Notes: generated by a model not told the origin, from the letters alone. Counted from the stretch's first letter, positions 40,818 through 49,840 are shown. The stretch is 64,000 nucleotides of DNA from RYN-230 sp963713815 (GCA_963713815.1 CAVQNH010000014.1:62001-126000), one strand, 5' to 3'. A program made the numbers and translations.

Positions 40818-41699
40818 ATGGGCGAGGTCCGGGTGGGCACGGCGTCGTGGACGGACCGGACGCTGATCGACTCCGGCTGGTACCCGCCGGAGGCGGACAC
40901 GCCGGAGAAACGGCTGCGCTACTACGCGCGGCAGTTCGGCCTGGTCGAGGTGGACGCCACCTACTACGCGCTGCCCGCCGAGCAGACCGCCGCGGCCTGG
41001 GCGGCGCGGACCCCGGCCGGGTTCGTCTTCAACGTCAAGGCGTTCAGCCTGTTCACCCAGCACCCCACCCGGGTCGCGGCCCTGCCGGCCGACCTGCGCC
41101 CGGCGGCGGACAAGACGGGCAAGGAGCGGGTCTACCTGAAGGACCTCGACCCCGCGGTCACCGACCAGGCGTGGGAGCGGTTCCTGTCCGCGCTGGAGCC
41201 GCTGCGCCAGGCCGGGAAGCTGGGCGCCATCCTGCTGCAGTTCCCGTTCTGGTTCCCCATCGGCCGCAGCCGCAAGGAGTACATCGTGGCCTGCGCCGAG
41301 AAGGCCGCGCCGCGGCGGGTGTGCGTGGAGTTCCGCAATCCCACCTGGATGACGCCGGACAACCAGGCCGAGACCCTGGACTTCCTCGCCTCCCACCGGC
41401 TGCCGTACGTGGGCGTGGACATGCCGCAGGGCCACCGGGACTCCATCCCGCCGGTGCTCGCGGCCACCGATCCCGATCTGGCCGTGGTCCGGATGCACGG
41501 CCACTCGCAGAAGTGGGACAGCAAGGACATCCACGAACGGTTCGGCTACGACTACTCCGGCCAGGAACTGGAGGAATGGGCGCCGAGGATCGCCGGGCTG
41601 GCCGAGGACGCCCGCGAGACCCACGTCCTGTTCAACAACTGTTACCGCGACTACGCGCAGACCAACGCCCGGCAGCTCGCAGCCCTGCTCCGGGCCTGA
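40818..41699 (+). CDS. DUF72 domain protein (YecE-like)
   Basis: A 293-residue TIM-barrel-like protein. Family features: EVRVGTASWTDRTLIDSGWYPP at the start, EVDATYYALPAEQTAAAW, FNVKAFSLFTQHPTR, AILLQFPFWF, VEFRNPTWM and the closing VLFNNCYRDYAQTNARQLA. The conserved Tyr, Arg and Asn residues of the DUF72 pocket are present. Its activity is unknown, and it is often found near DNA repair or radical-SAM genes, which is not so here. The start is supported by position only, and the S53 gene is divergent. Confidence 0.92.
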   Translation: MGEVRVGTASWTDRTLIDSGWYPPEADTPEKRLRYYARQFGLVEVDATYYALPAEQTAAAWAARTPAGFVFNVKAFSLFTQHPTRVAALPADLRPAADKTGKERVYLKDLDPAVTDQAWERFLSALEPLRQAGKLGAILLQFPFWFPIGRSRKEYIVACAEKAAPRRVCVEFRNPTWMTPDNQAETLDFLASHRLPYVGVDMPQGHRDSIPPVLAATDPDLAVVRMHGHSQKWDSKDIHERFGYDYSGQELEEWAPRIAGLAEDARETHVLFNNCYRDYAQTNARQLAALLRA

Positions 41700-41741
41700 C
41701 CGGCGGTTAGGCCGATCCGGTCACGGGGCATCAACCTGGTC

Positions 41742-43376
41742 ATGCCGCCGCGCTGGGCGGCCCGGTGGCTGCACGCCGGGCGCCCTGACACCAGTGCCGG
41801 GTCCCGGGAGGCCGGGGAGGCTCCCTCGCCCGTGACGATCACCAGGGGCGCGGGGCCGCCGGGGCCGGATATCCCGGACGACTTCGCCGGGCTGAGCTTC
41901 GAGGTGGGGCCGCTCAATCCCGGCAACGCCGGCGTCCGGGGCTACCTGTTCAGCGCGGAGAACGACTCGCTCGTCACCCTGTTCCGCACCCTGGGCCTGC
42001 GTAACCTGCGGGTCGGCGGCGGCTCGGTAGACCAGCGCATCCCGGTGGGCACCGGCTCCGACGGTTTTCGCGGGATCGATAACCTGTTCGCTTTCGCCGC
42101 GGCGGCCGGCGCGAAAATCATTTACACGTTCCGCCTGCTCAACCCCGCCGCAGCGCCCGTGGCGGACCTGAAATCGGTCAATGCGAGGCCGCCGGGTACA
42201 TCTGGCGGCACTACCCGGAGAACCTGGCCAGCTTCGCGATCGGGAACGAGCCGGACTGGCACGACTTCCATTCCTACGCCGGCCGCCCGCGCGACCCGGC
42301 GATCTACGAGGAGGTCTCGGGGGTGCCGGGCAGCGCGTACGCGTCGTTCCTGGCCACCTGGCGCAGCTTCGCGGACGCGGTCCGGGAGGCCGCGCCCGGG
42401 GCGCTCCTGAGCGGGCCGGACACCGGCGCCTACAGCGCGATGACCTGGACCCCCGACCCCCGCCACGGCGTGTCCTGGACGCAGCGGTTCGCCGGCGACG
42501 AACGGGACCCGGCGCAGATCGCGGACCTCACGCAGCACTACTACGTGGGGGGCGACCCGGGGAAGACCAGCGCGGGGCAGGCCATCGCCAACATGCTGTC
42601 ACCCGAGTGGCTGCGCGGCACCGCGCCCGGATCGCAGCCCCGGGGGACCACGTACACGCCCTACCCGTGGTTCTACGAGAATCATCTCGCCCCGGTGGCC
42701 GCGGCCGGGCTGCGCTACCGGCTCACCGAGGCGAACGACTACCTCGGCGGGGTCCCGGGCGCCAGCAACGGGTTCGCCTCGGCGCTGTGGGCGCTGGACT
42801 TCATGCACTGGTGGGCGGCGCACGGCGCGGCGGGCATGAACTTCCACAACAAGCAGTGGCTCGACACCGACACGATCGTGCCGGACCCGGCGGCCCCCGG
42901 GCGCTTCGCGGTCACCCCGAAGGGATACGGCATCACGGCGTTCACCCTGGGCTCGGCGGGGCAGGTCACCCCGGTCGAGATCGGGAACCCCGGCGGCATC
43001 AACCTGACCGCCTACTGGGTCGGCGGCGCCGGCCAGGACTACGTCACGATCATCAACAAGACGCAGGGGGCGCAGGCGTCGGACGCGGCGGTCACGATCA
43101 CGCCGGCCGGGGCCGGGCCTGGGGGCCCGCCCGGGGCTGGGGCGGGCCTGGGCTGGGGCCGGGGCCGGGCTGCCGGGCGCGGAGGTCATGACCCTGGCCG
43201 GCGGGCAGCCGGGCGACGCCACCGGGTCGGCGGTCACGCTGGGGGGCGCCGCGATCACTGGCGATGCCCCCTGGGACGGCCGATGGGATCCCCTGGCCGC
43301 CGATCCGGAGGTGGGGATCAGCCTGACCGTCCCGGCTGCCACCGCCGCCGTGGTCCGGATCCGCCGCGCAGGCTAG
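41742..43376 (+). CDS. GH79-like glycoside hydrolase, broken by two frameshifts
   Basis: Three frames together encode one protein of about 545 residues. The first (41742 to about 42185) has DIPDDFAGLSFEVGPLNPG and LRVGGGSVDQR, the opening of GH79 (heparanase/beta-glucuronidase-like) barrels. The second (to about 43150) holds the acid/base in FAIGNEPDW (Glu at 42248-42250) and the nucleophile in RLTEANDY (Glu at 42728-42730), plus MNFHNKQWLD. The third (to 43376) encodes the C-terminal beta domain. The first shift lies at 42181-42187, the second in GC-rich repeats at 43120-43180. No signal peptide is visible. It should cleave a uronide-type glycan. Either assembly indels or a pseudogene. Confidence 0.8.
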
Positions 43377-43415
43377 GGCGGGGCTGAGGCTGGGGGGCGG
43401 AGGCTCGCCGTGACG

Positions 43416-44712
43416 CTAGCGGGCCAGCACCTCGCGGGCAGCGCGCTCGCCGGACCGCAGCGCCCCTTCCATCAGGCCGGCCCAGTCGCCGGCGGTGTGC
43501 TCCCCGGCGAAGTGGACCCGGCCGGCCGGGGCGGCGAGCAGGTCCTCGTCCCCGCCGGCCACGGTGACCGTGAGAGCCGAGTACGACTCGCCGGCCCAGG
43601 GATCGTCGTTCCAGGTGGTGAGCAGGGCCCGGCCCGCGTCGGCGGTGAGCTCGGGACGGAGGCCGGCGACCCGGGCGGCCCAGGTGGCGGGCCCGTCCGC
43701 GACGCCCAGCGCCGCCAGCCCCTCCTCGGTGCCCCCGAAGGCGTGCAGGACGGGCTGGACCTGGCCGGTCGCGTCGGTGGCGGTCCAGGTCCAGAACCTC
43801 CCGGGCACGCTCTGCACGGCCGAGGGAGCGGTGCGGCGGGCCCCGCCGCGGGTGCCCGCTGCGCCGCGGGGGCCGCCGGGGCCGCCGGTCAGCGGCAGGT
43901 GGAGCTTGGCGTTATGGGCCAGGCCCGCGCGGTGCCACGCACGCCGGGTGCGGTCAGGGACCGGCGGTGAGAAGGGCAGGCGGCGCAGCACGGCCAGCGG
44001 GACCGTGACGATCGCGGCGTCCCCCGTGGCCTCCCCGCCGGCCGTGCGGACCCGCACACCCTGGTGATCCTGCCGGATGGAGAGCACCGGGCTGTTCAGG
44101 TCGCACCGGGGCCCCCAGGCGGGCGGCCAGCTCGCGGGCCACCCGCTGGTTCCCGCCCGCCACCCGCCAGGACGGCCGGCGCCCGAACCCCGCGGTGACG
44201 TCGCTGACCGCCGCCGCCGCGAGCACCCCGGCCCGGACGCCGTTGGTCGCCTCGACGCGGGACAGGTAGGCGGCCAGCGCCGGGGAGCCCTCCCAGCCCG
44301 TCACCACGTCAGCCAGCGACGTGCCGGGCGCGGCCGCGGCGCAGGCCGCGGCCACGGCGGCCGCGCAGCCGGATACCTCCTGGGCCGTGACCTGGCCCGT
44401 GGTGTGGCCCGTGGTGTGGCCCGTGGCGCCCGCGCCGCCGCGGTACTCCCGGTGGTAGTAGGACATGCCCGTGCCGGCCAGGCCCAGGCCCAGCTCGGCC
44501 AGGACCCTCCGCATCACGTCGTAGCCGTCCAGCACGAACTCCCCGCCCCGCTCGACGACCGTCCGCGGATCACCGGGGAGGAGTTCCTGGGACCACACGC
44601 GGCCGCCGACCCGGCCGCGGGCCTCCAGCACCACCGCCTCGTGGCCCGCCTGGACGATCCGGTACGCCGCCATCAGGCCGGCGAACCCGGCTCCGGCCAC
44701 GACTATCCGCAT
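43416..44712 (-). CDS. flavin monoamine oxidase-family protein, frameshifted at 44108-44116
   Basis: The ATG at 44712 follows GGGAG. The N-terminal FAD-binding motif is RIVVAGAGFAGLMAAYRI with GHEAVVLEARGRVGGRVWS. In a GGGGCCCCC run (44108-44116) the frame changes from LAARLGAPVR to the second frame, which continues RCDLNSPVLSIRQDHQGVRV, AIVTVPLAVLRRL and the C-terminal VHFAGEHTAGDWAGLMEGAL flavin-contact motif. The joined protein is about 430 residues, normal length. A 12-bp x3 tandem repeat lies within it. It probably oxidises an amine. The NAD-epimerase gene is divergent. Confidence 0.86.
44393..44428. repeat. 12-bp tandem repeat (three units) inside the amine oxidase gene
   Basis: TGGCCCGTGGTG is repeated about three times (the last unit with one change) and encodes a TTGH-type stretch on the minus strand. 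It is in frame, so repeat-number changes would alter the protein length by four residues. It sits in a variable surface loop of the oxidase. Confidence 0.6.
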
Positions 44713-44823
44713 CCGTGCTCCCGTTCCTGCCCGCCCGCCAGTCACATTCCAGCATCCCGGGGGGTCATCACCGGTGAGGCCCGGCCCCCTGAGAGGCGGC
44801 CGGGAACGCGAGAGGAGCACATC

Positions 44824-45786
44824 ATGCGAGTCCTGGTCGTGGGGGCGAGCGGTGCGATCGGCACCCGTCTGGTCCCCCAGCTCATGGAGCACGGGCACGA
44901 GGTGACCGGCACCTACCGGTCACCGGGGCACGCCGAGCGGATCCGGGCCCTCGGGGCCGAGGCGATCCCGCTCGACCTGCTCGACGCCGCCGCCGTCCGC
45001 CGCGCCGTCCTGGACACCAGGCCCGAAGCGATCATCCACCAGGCCACCGCCCTGGCGAACATGCGCTTCTCCCGCAGCCTGGACCGCAGTTTCGCGGCCA
45101 CCAACCGGCTGCGGACCGAGGGCACCGACGCGCTGCTGGCCGCCGCCCGCGAGGCCGGCGTGCGCCGGTTCGTCGCCCAGAGCTTCGCCAGCTACCGCTA
45201 CGCGCGCGAGGGCGGGATGATCAAGACCGAGGACGACCCGCTGGACCCGGCCCCGCCCGCCGCGGCGCGTGAGACCAACGCCGCCATGCGCCACGTCGAC
45301 CAGGCGGTCACGGACGCGGGCGGGGTCGCCCTGCGCTACGGCGGCTTCTACGGCGCCCCGGACGACGGGCTGATCGGGCCGGTGCGCAAGCGGCAGTTCC
45401 CCATCGTGGGCGACGGTGCGGGCGTCACCTCGTGGATCCATCTCGACGACGCCGCGGCCGCGACCGTGCTCGCGCTCGGGCACGACGGGCCGGGCCTGTA
45501 CAACATCGTCGACGACGAGCCCGCCCCGGTCCGCGAGTGGCTGCCCGTTCTCGCGGACGCCCTGGGCGCCCCGCCGCCCCGGCACGTCCCGGCCTGGCTG
45601 GCGCGGCTGATCGCCGGCGAGGGCGCCGTGATGATGGGCACCCAGTCCCGCGGCGCCTCCAACGCCAAGGCCCGGCGGGAACTCGGCTGGACGCCCCGCT
45701 ACCCCACCTGGCGGCAGGGCTTCACCGCGGCGTACGGGCCAGCAGGCCAGCGATCGTCTCCAGCAGCAGGCCGACCAGTTCTGTGA
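44824..45786 (+). CDS. NAD-dependent epimerase/dehydratase family protein
   Basis: A 320-residue extended SDR protein. The N-terminal nucleotide loop is VLVVGASGAIGTRLVPQL (GxxGxxG). A Ser/Tyr active-site region is seen at FVAQSFASYRYAREGG with Y for catalysis but a non-standard YxxxK spacing. The substrate domain has VALRYGGFYGAPDDGLIG and ELGWTPRYPTWRQGF, as in sugar-epimerase-like or atypical SDRs. Substrate unknown. GAGAGGAG lies before the ATG. The last 15 residues look extended past the usual family end. A small hairpin follows downstream. Confidence 0.88.
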   Translation: MRVLVVGASGAIGTRLVPQLMEHGHEVTGTYRSPGHAERIRALGAEAIPLDLLDAAAVRRAVLDTRPEAIIHQATALANMRFSRSLDRSFAATNRLRTEGTDALLAAAREAGVRRFVAQSFASYRYAREGGMIKTEDDPLDPAPPAAARETNAAMRHVDQAVTDAGGVALRYGGFYGAPDDGLIGPVRKRQFPIVGDGAGVTSWIHLDDAAAATVLALGHDGPGLYNIVDDEPAPVREWLPVLADALGAPPPRHVPAWLARLIAGEGAVMMGTQSRGASNAKARRELGWTPRYPTWRQGFTAAYGPAGQRSSPAAGRPVL

Positions 45787-45812
45787 AACGGGTGTCCGAG
45801 CTGGTGTGAGTC

Positions 45813-45836
45813 GTCAAGGCACGCCAGGGCCTTGAC
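45813..45836. terminator. short stem-loop after the epimerase gene
   Basis: GTCAAGGC (45813-45820) pairs with GCCTTGAC (45829-45836) around an eight-base loop. It lies 26 bases after the epimerase stop and before the ArsR operon, a normal position for a terminator, though it is weak and lacks a U-tract. Confidence 0.5.
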
Positions 45837-45857
45837 GTCGGCACTCCGTTAGGTGAG

Positions 45858-45870
45858 ACTAACCGTTAGT
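45858..45870. promoter_or_regulatory. small palindrome at the start of the ArsR operon
   Basis: ACTAACCGTTAGT is a 6-bp inverted repeat around one central base. It overlaps the GTG start of the ArsR-type gene by two bases. ArsR-family repressors bind such short AT-containing palindromes near their own start, so it is a candidate operator. The position over the start codon suggests either a short leader or an initiation site a little further downstream. Confidence 0.5.
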
Positions 45871-46192
45871 GGATCCTAACCGAGTAAGTGATGGCTGGAG
45901 CGTGCTGGCGGACGGCACCCGGCGGGCCATCGTCAGCCGCCTGGCAGACGGGCCGCAGGCGGTGGGACAACTGGCCGCGGAACTGCCGGTCAGCCGGTCG
46001 GCGGTCTCGCAGCACCTCAAGGTGCTCAAGGACGCCGGCCTGGTCAGTGAACGCGCGGCCGGCACCAGGCGTGTCTACCGGCTCAATCCCACGGCAGTGG
46101 CCGCGTTGCGCGATCAGCTCGACACCTTCTGGCAGCGGGCTCTGGCCAGCTACGTGGATGTTGCCGAACAAGCGGCGGAGGAGAGTTCATGA
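45869..46192 (+). CDS. ArsR/SmtB-family helix-turn-helix regulator
   Basis: A 107-residue winged-helix regulator. It has VLADGTRRAIVSRLADGPQAV for the first helices, LPVSRSAVSQHLKVLKDAGLV as recognition helix, and SERAAGTRRVYRLNP as wing. Cys-based metal sites are absent, so it belongs to the metal-independent branch often found with SRPBCC (AHSA1) proteins, which is exactly what follows. The start is a GTG with AGGTGAG upstream at a somewhat long spacing. It overlaps the next gene (ATGA) and probably represses the operon. Confidence 0.9.
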   Translation: MDPNRVSDGWSVLADGTRRAIVSRLADGPQAVGQLAAELPVSRSAVSQHLKVLKDAGLVSERAAGTRRVYRLNPTAVAALRDQLDTFWQRALASYVDVAEQAAEESS

Positions 46193-46668
46193 CCCGAACC
46201 GAGGTCCCCGTTGTCCGCAAGCAGGTGGTGGTCAAGGCGCCGGTCGAGCAGGCCTTCACGGCGTTCACCGAGAGATTCGGCGACTTCAAGCCGCCGGAGC
46301 ACAACCTGCTTGCGGCGCCGATCGCCGAGACCGTCTTCGAGCCCCACGTCGGCGGTAACATCTACGACCGCGCCGTGGACGGCAGTGAGTGCCGGTGGGC
46401 GCGGATCCTGGCCTACGAGCCACCGGACCGCGTGGTATTCAGCTGGGACATCGGCCCGCAATGGCAGGTCGAGACGGACCCGGAGCTGACCAGCGAGGTC
46501 GAGGTCCGGTTCGTGGCCGAGGGACCGGACCGCACCCGGGTCGAACTGGAGCACCGCCACCTCGACCGGCACGGTCCCGGCTGGCAGTCGGTCAGCGACG
46601 GCGTCAACGGCGACCAGGGGTGGCCGCTCTACCTGGCCAGGTACGCCGCCCTGCTCGAGGGCCGCTGA
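46189..46668 (+). CDS. SRPBCC (AHSA1-like) protein, copy 1
   Basis: A 159-residue START/Bet v1-fold protein. It opens VVRKQVVVKAPVEQAFTAFTERFG and contains EPHVGGNIYDRAVDGSECRW, RVVFSWDIGPQWQ, and TRVELEHRHLDRHGPGWQSV, the typical AHSA1 closing helix region. Such proteins bind small hydrophobic ligands or act as Hsp90-activator-like domains. It is coupled to the ArsR regulator by ATGA and followed one base later by a second SRPBCC gene, a common regulator-SRPBCC operon. Confidence 0.9.
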   Translation: MTRTEVPVVRKQVVVKAPVEQAFTAFTERFGDFKPPEHNLLAAPIAETVFEPHVGGNIYDRAVDGSECRWARILAYEPPDRVVFSWDIGPQWQVETDPELTSEVEVRFVAEGPDRTRVELEHRHLDRHGPGWQSVSDGVNGDQGWPLYLARYAALLEGR

Positions 46669-46669
46669 C

Positions 46670-47128
46670 ATGGCACCGGCCAGCGCCAGCACCGTGGTGG
46701 ACCGGCCCGCGGCAGAGGTGTTCGCCTACGCCACCGACCCCGCACACTTCCCCGAATGGCAGCATGGCGTCATCGACGGTCACCTGGAACCGCCCGGCCC
46801 CGCACACGTGGGCACGAAATGCGTGACCACCCGGCGCATCGGCGGAGCGGACCGGACCGTCACCTCCGAGCTGACCCACATCGACGCACCCAGGGCATGG
46901 GGCGTGCGGGGCCTCGACGGACCCATCCGGGCCACCGTCGACCTCACCGTGGAACCCCTGGCCGAAAGCAGTTCCCGGCTGACCATCGCGGTTGACTTCG
47001 ACGGGCACGGCATCGGCAAACTGCTCGTCCCGCTCATCGTCCGCCGCCAGGCACACAAGGAAATGCCGGCCAACGTGGAAGCCCTGAAGCGGCGCGTCGA
47101 GGCCCAGCAGCCGCAGCACCCGGCGTAG
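46670..47128 (+). CDS. SRPBCC family protein (polyketide cyclase-like), copy 2
   Basis: A 152-residue START-fold protein. It opens ASASTVVDRPAAEVFAYATDPA, then HFPEWQHGVIDGHLEPPGPAH, with VTSELTHIDAPRAWGVRG in the middle and a basic C-terminal helix. It is more like polyketide cyclase/dehydrase or lipid-transport relatives than AHSA1. It ends the ArsR-SRPBCC-SRPBCC operon and converges on the P450 gene. The two SRPBCC proteins are not close copies. Confidence 0.88.
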   Translation: MAPASASTVVDRPAAEVFAYATDPAHFPEWQHGVIDGHLEPPGPAHVGTKCVTTRRIGGADRTVTSELTHIDAPRAWGVRGLDGPIRATVDLTVEPLAESSSRLTIAVDFDGHGIGKLLVPLIVRRQAHKEMPANVEALKRRVEAQQPQHPA

Positions 47129-47155
47129 GACCAGGCCACGGGGGCTGCCTCGGGG

Positions 47156-48424
47156 TCAGATGCGGAGCGGGAGGGTGCGCGGGCCACGGATCTGGCCCGC
47201 CGCCCAGGTCACGGCCGAGGGATCGGCCAGGGTGAACTCCGGGATCCGCTCCAGCCAGACTTCCAGCGCGACCCGGAGTTCCATCCGGGCCAGGTGCGAG
47301 CCCACGCAGCGGTGGATGCCCAGGCCGAAGGCGGCGTGCCGGTTGATTTCGCGGTCGATGACGACCTCACCTGCCCGGTCGAACTGTGCCGGGTCCCGGT
47401 TAGCGGCGGGGAACGACAGCAGGATCCAGTCGTCGGCCTTCATATCGACCCCATGCCAGTGCATGTTTTCTTTCACCAGCCGCGCCATGGTCACGGGTGC
47501 ATAGGCGCGGAGGAGTTCCTCCATCGCGGTGGGCAGCAGCCCGGGTTCGGCGACGAGCCGTTCGCGGTCCGCCGGGGTCCGGGCCAGGTGCCACAAGGAC
47601 GCGCCGATCGCGCTCCAGGACGTGTCGATGCCGGCGATGAGCAGCAGCGCCATGGTGCCGACGACGTGGGACGAGTCGAGCTTGTGACCGTAAAGCTCCG
47701 CGTTGATCAGGTAGGTGGTGAGGTCTTCCCGGGGGTCATCAAGATGCTCGTTGACCTGGGCGAGCAGGTAGTCGAACAGCCTGCTCACCCGCTCGATGCG
47801 CTCGTCAGGCGGGAGGTTGATGCCTTCGAGGAGGTTTTCCACGAACTCGCGGAACTGCGGTCCATCCTCCGCCGGGAAGCCGAGCATGTCGGCGATGACC
47901 CGCATCGGGATGTGCTGGGCGTAGTCGCGGGCCGCGTCGACCACCTCCCGCCCCTCGAGAGCGTCGATGAGTGAGTGGCAGAAGGCCCTGGTGGCCGGCT
48001 CCTGCCGGGCGACCGCGTTCCTGGTGAACGGGGGCAGGAGCAGCTTGCGCGCATCGTGGTGGAACGGCGGGTCGGAGGAGATGGGGGGCGACCCGCCAAT
48101 CGGGGCCACCTCCCGGGGTGGCCGGAAGTTGCTCAGGATGATCGACCGCGACGAGAAGCGCTCGGTGTCGTAGGCGATCGCCGCGACGTCCTCGTAGCGG
48201 GTCGGCAGCCAGGCACCGCCGAACCGATCGGTGTGGGCGATGGGGCATCGCTGCCGCAGGTCGTCCTGGATCGGATACGGATCGGCGGACCACTCCGGCT
48301 CGAGATGCGAGAAGTCGGTCGCCCAGTCTGAGACCAGCCCGGTGATGATCTCGTTGCGGGTACCCAGGGGCCGCTCCTCGTCTGGCTCCCGGAAGCCCTG
48401 GCTGAAGCGGTCATCGAGAGCCAT
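47156..48424 (-). CDS. cytochrome P450
   Basis: A 422-residue soluble class I P450. It has the I-helix oxygen-activation motif LLLIAGIDTSW, the ExxR motif in MEELLRAYAPV, and the heme ligand loop FGLGIHRCVGSHLARME with the axial Cys. The sequence RLVKENMHWHGVDMKADDWIL is typical of bacterial CYPs. It should hydroxylate a small molecule, with electrons from the ferredoxin encoded one base upstream. The stop of that ferredoxin and the ATG at 48424 are almost overlapping (TGACATG), so the genes are coupled. No reductase is nearby. Confidence 0.95.
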   Translation of the reverse strand: MALDDRFSQGFREPDEERPLGTRNEIITGLVSDWATDFSHLEPEWSADPYPIQDDLRQRCPIAHTDRFGGAWLPTRYEDVAAIAYDTERFSSRSIILSNFRPPREVAPIGGSPPISSDPPFHHDARKLLLPPFTRNAVARQEPATRAFCHSLIDALEGREVVDAARDYAQHIPMRVIADMLGFPAEDGPQFREFVENLLEGINLPPDERIERVSRLFDYLLAQVNEHLDDPREDLTTYLINAELYGHKLDSSHVVGTMALLLIAGIDTSWSAIGASLWHLARTPADRERLVAEPGLLPTAMEELLRAYAPVTMARLVKENMHWHGVDMKADDWILLSFPAANRDPAQFDRAGEVVIDREINRHAAFGLGIHRCVGSHLARMELRVALEVWLERIPEFTLADPSAVTWAAGQIRGPRTLPLRI

Positions 48425-48425
48425 G

Positions 48426-48626
48426 TCATGCCCCCTCAGTGAGGGTGATCGCCCGCTCGGGGCAATTGGCCACCGCGAGGTGTGCTTCGTGGTCCTGGCC
48501 TGGCGGGACGGGGCCATCGCCGAGGACCCTCCCGTACCCTTCGTCGTCGTCGCCGAACAGGCCGGGGGCTATGTCGTAGCAGCGGCCGTGCCCCTGGCAG
48601 CGCCCGGAGTCGATCTGTACCTTCAC
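48426..48626 (-). CDS. [3Fe-4S] ferredoxin, electron donor of the P450
   Basis: A 66-residue ferredoxin with three cluster Cys at positions 10, 16 and 55 (GRCQGHGRCYDIAPGLF and ANCPERAITL). The residue between C10 and C16 that would ligate a fourth iron is His, not Cys, typical of P450-linked 3Fe-4S ferredoxins. It is encoded immediately upstream of the P450 and should be its specific electron donor. The start MKVQID has a normal family sequence. Confidence 0.94.
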   Translation of the reverse strand: MKVQIDSGRCQGHGRCYDIAPGLFGDDDEGYGRVLGDGPVPPGQDHEAHLAVANCPERAITLTEGA

Positions 48627-48718
48627 TGTGCTGCTCCCTGCCTGCGCGGGCGGACCCTTCGCTCCCAGAATGCCTCGTGGGCTCGTAGGGCAAGTATCCG
48701 GCGGTGTCAGTGAGCTCG

Positions 48719-48753
48719 GCTACCCGTGAGTAGAGCGCCGCGCTGCGGGTAGC
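48719..48753. repeat. 8-bp inverted repeat in the ferredoxin upstream region
   Basis: GCTACCCG (48719-48726) and CGGGTAGC (48746-48753) are separated by 19 bases in the 190-base divergent region between the P450-ferredoxin operon and the small membrane protein. It might be an operator or chance; there is no regulator gene adjacent. Confidence 0.35.
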
Positions 48754-48818
48754 GCTGCGGCCACGCGGGACGTGGTCGCCTGACCTCGGCCGCCCGGCGA
48801 CAAGAGGGGACTTTGAGC

Positions 48819-49019
48819 ATGTTCTTTTTCCTGTTCCGCAGGTTGCGGACCTGGCTCCTGCTGGCTATCGCGCTGCCGCTGGCCCGCCTCGTCATTCACC
48901 GTCTCGCCCTCGCCGCCGGCCGGCGCGACGCGTCCGGCCGCCCGGCACGGGTGCTCCGCCAGGCCGACTCGGCCGTGACCGCGGTGTCCGGGCGCGCCGC
49001 GCGCAAGAGCAGGCGCTGA
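48819..49019 (+). CDS. small basic membrane protein of unknown function
   Basis: A 66-residue protein. The ATG at 48819 follows GAGGGGA. The N-terminal 30 residues are one hydrophobic helix (MFFFLFRRLRTWLLLAIALP, then ARLVIHRLALAAG), the rest is strongly basic (AARKSRR at the end). Small proteins of this type are conserved but uncharacterised in actinobacteria. Divergent from the P450 operon. Confidence 0.65.
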   Translation: MFFFLFRRLRTWLLLAIALPLARLVIHRLALAAGRRDASGRPARVLRQADSAVTAVSGRAARKSRR

Positions 49020-49066
49020 TATCAGCGGGCGGGACGGCCAGGACTCGCCGGGGAGCGGTCAGGGCG

Positions 49067-49639
49067 TCACGGTGCGGCTCTCTGGGTCACCCCGAACAGG
49101 GGCACCTCGAGTGGCCCGCACGGTTCGGGAGGGACCTCCTGCGTCGCCTGTGCCTGCCGCACCGTCACGAACAGCAGATGCGACGCCACCGCGAACAGCA
49201 GCGCGGCGAGAGGCAGTTCGAGCAGCAGGGCCGACGCGATCGCGGTAACGGCATCGAGGCGTCCTGATGCGGTCGTGACGTCAAACCACGCATCACAGGT
49301 GAGCAGCGTCCCGGTGATGAATGCCGTGATGACCACCGCCTGCCGGCGGCGCCACGCGAACCACGCGGTCAGGGCGAGGCCGGTCAGCAGCGCGATGTCG
49401 AAGCCGACCCAGGTCAGCGTCCAGTGGCCGGCGACGTAGCGGTGCGGCAGCGTAAACGCAAGAAAGATGATCCACGGGACCAGGGCGGCCGAGCAGACGG
49501 TCAGGAAAAGCACGAATCGCCTGCGTCGCTCGTCTGCCTCGCTCAGTGAAGGAAGAGTGCTGTCGATCGCGGCCAGGCGGCGGCTCAGGGAGGATCGCTC
49601 CTCGTGTGTCATCTGGCGCAACGTGTCGTCACTGATCAT
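49067..49639 (-). CDS. four-helix membrane protein of unknown function
   Basis: A 190-residue protein. The first 40 residues are a charged cytosolic helix (MTHEERSSLSRRLAAIDSTL and SEADERRRRF). Four hydrophobic helices follow: FVLFLTVCSAALVPWIIFLAF, WVGFDIALLTGLALTAWFAW, AVVITAFITGTLLTCDAWF and LLLELPLAALLFAVASHLLF. The tail is Pro/Glu-rich. No family is recognised with confidence. A charged helix ahead of four helices resembles uncharacterised actinobacterial membrane proteins. Confidence 0.7.
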   Translation of the reverse strand: MISDDTLRQMTHEERSSLSRRLAAIDSTLPSLSEADERRRRFVLFLTVCSAALVPWIIFLAFTLPHRYVAGHWTLTWVGFDIALLTGLALTAWFAWRRRQAVVITAFITGTLLTCDAWFDVTTASGRLDAVTAIASALLLELPLAALLFAVASHLLFVTVRQAQATQEVPPEPCGPLEVPLFGVTQRAAP

Positions 49640-49750
49640 TGCCGCACATCCCCGCGTGAAGGCAACCGGGGGGCCGCCCCTCGCTCACGACGATAACTCC
49701 GGCCCGAACGAGCGGGCCAATGACCCGGGCGGCTCGCCTGCCGCATCGTC

Positions 49751-49840
49751 ATGGAAGCGATGCAGACCCAGGCGATGGCCGACGCGATGGCGTATGACGG
49801 CGTCCTGCCCGAAAGCCTCGTGATCCTCGTCGAGGAATAG
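49751..49840 (+). pseudogene. 3' remnant of an ASCH-domain gene (first, truncated copy of a tandem array)
   Basis: The frame MEAMQTQAMADAMAYDG, then VLPESLVILVEE and TAG at 49838-49840, corresponds to the tail of an ASCH gene. The sequence from 49770 onwards recurs nearly identically 459 bases later, after the following ASCH copy. The upstream two thirds of this copy are missing, so it is a 3' remnant from an unequal deletion. Confidence 0.6.

Noticed and set aside
44077..44823. Upstream extension of the epimerase frame
   Set aside because: The frame is open but family sequence begins exactly at the ATG 44824 with GAGAGGAG in front; the extension lies opposite the amine oxidase.
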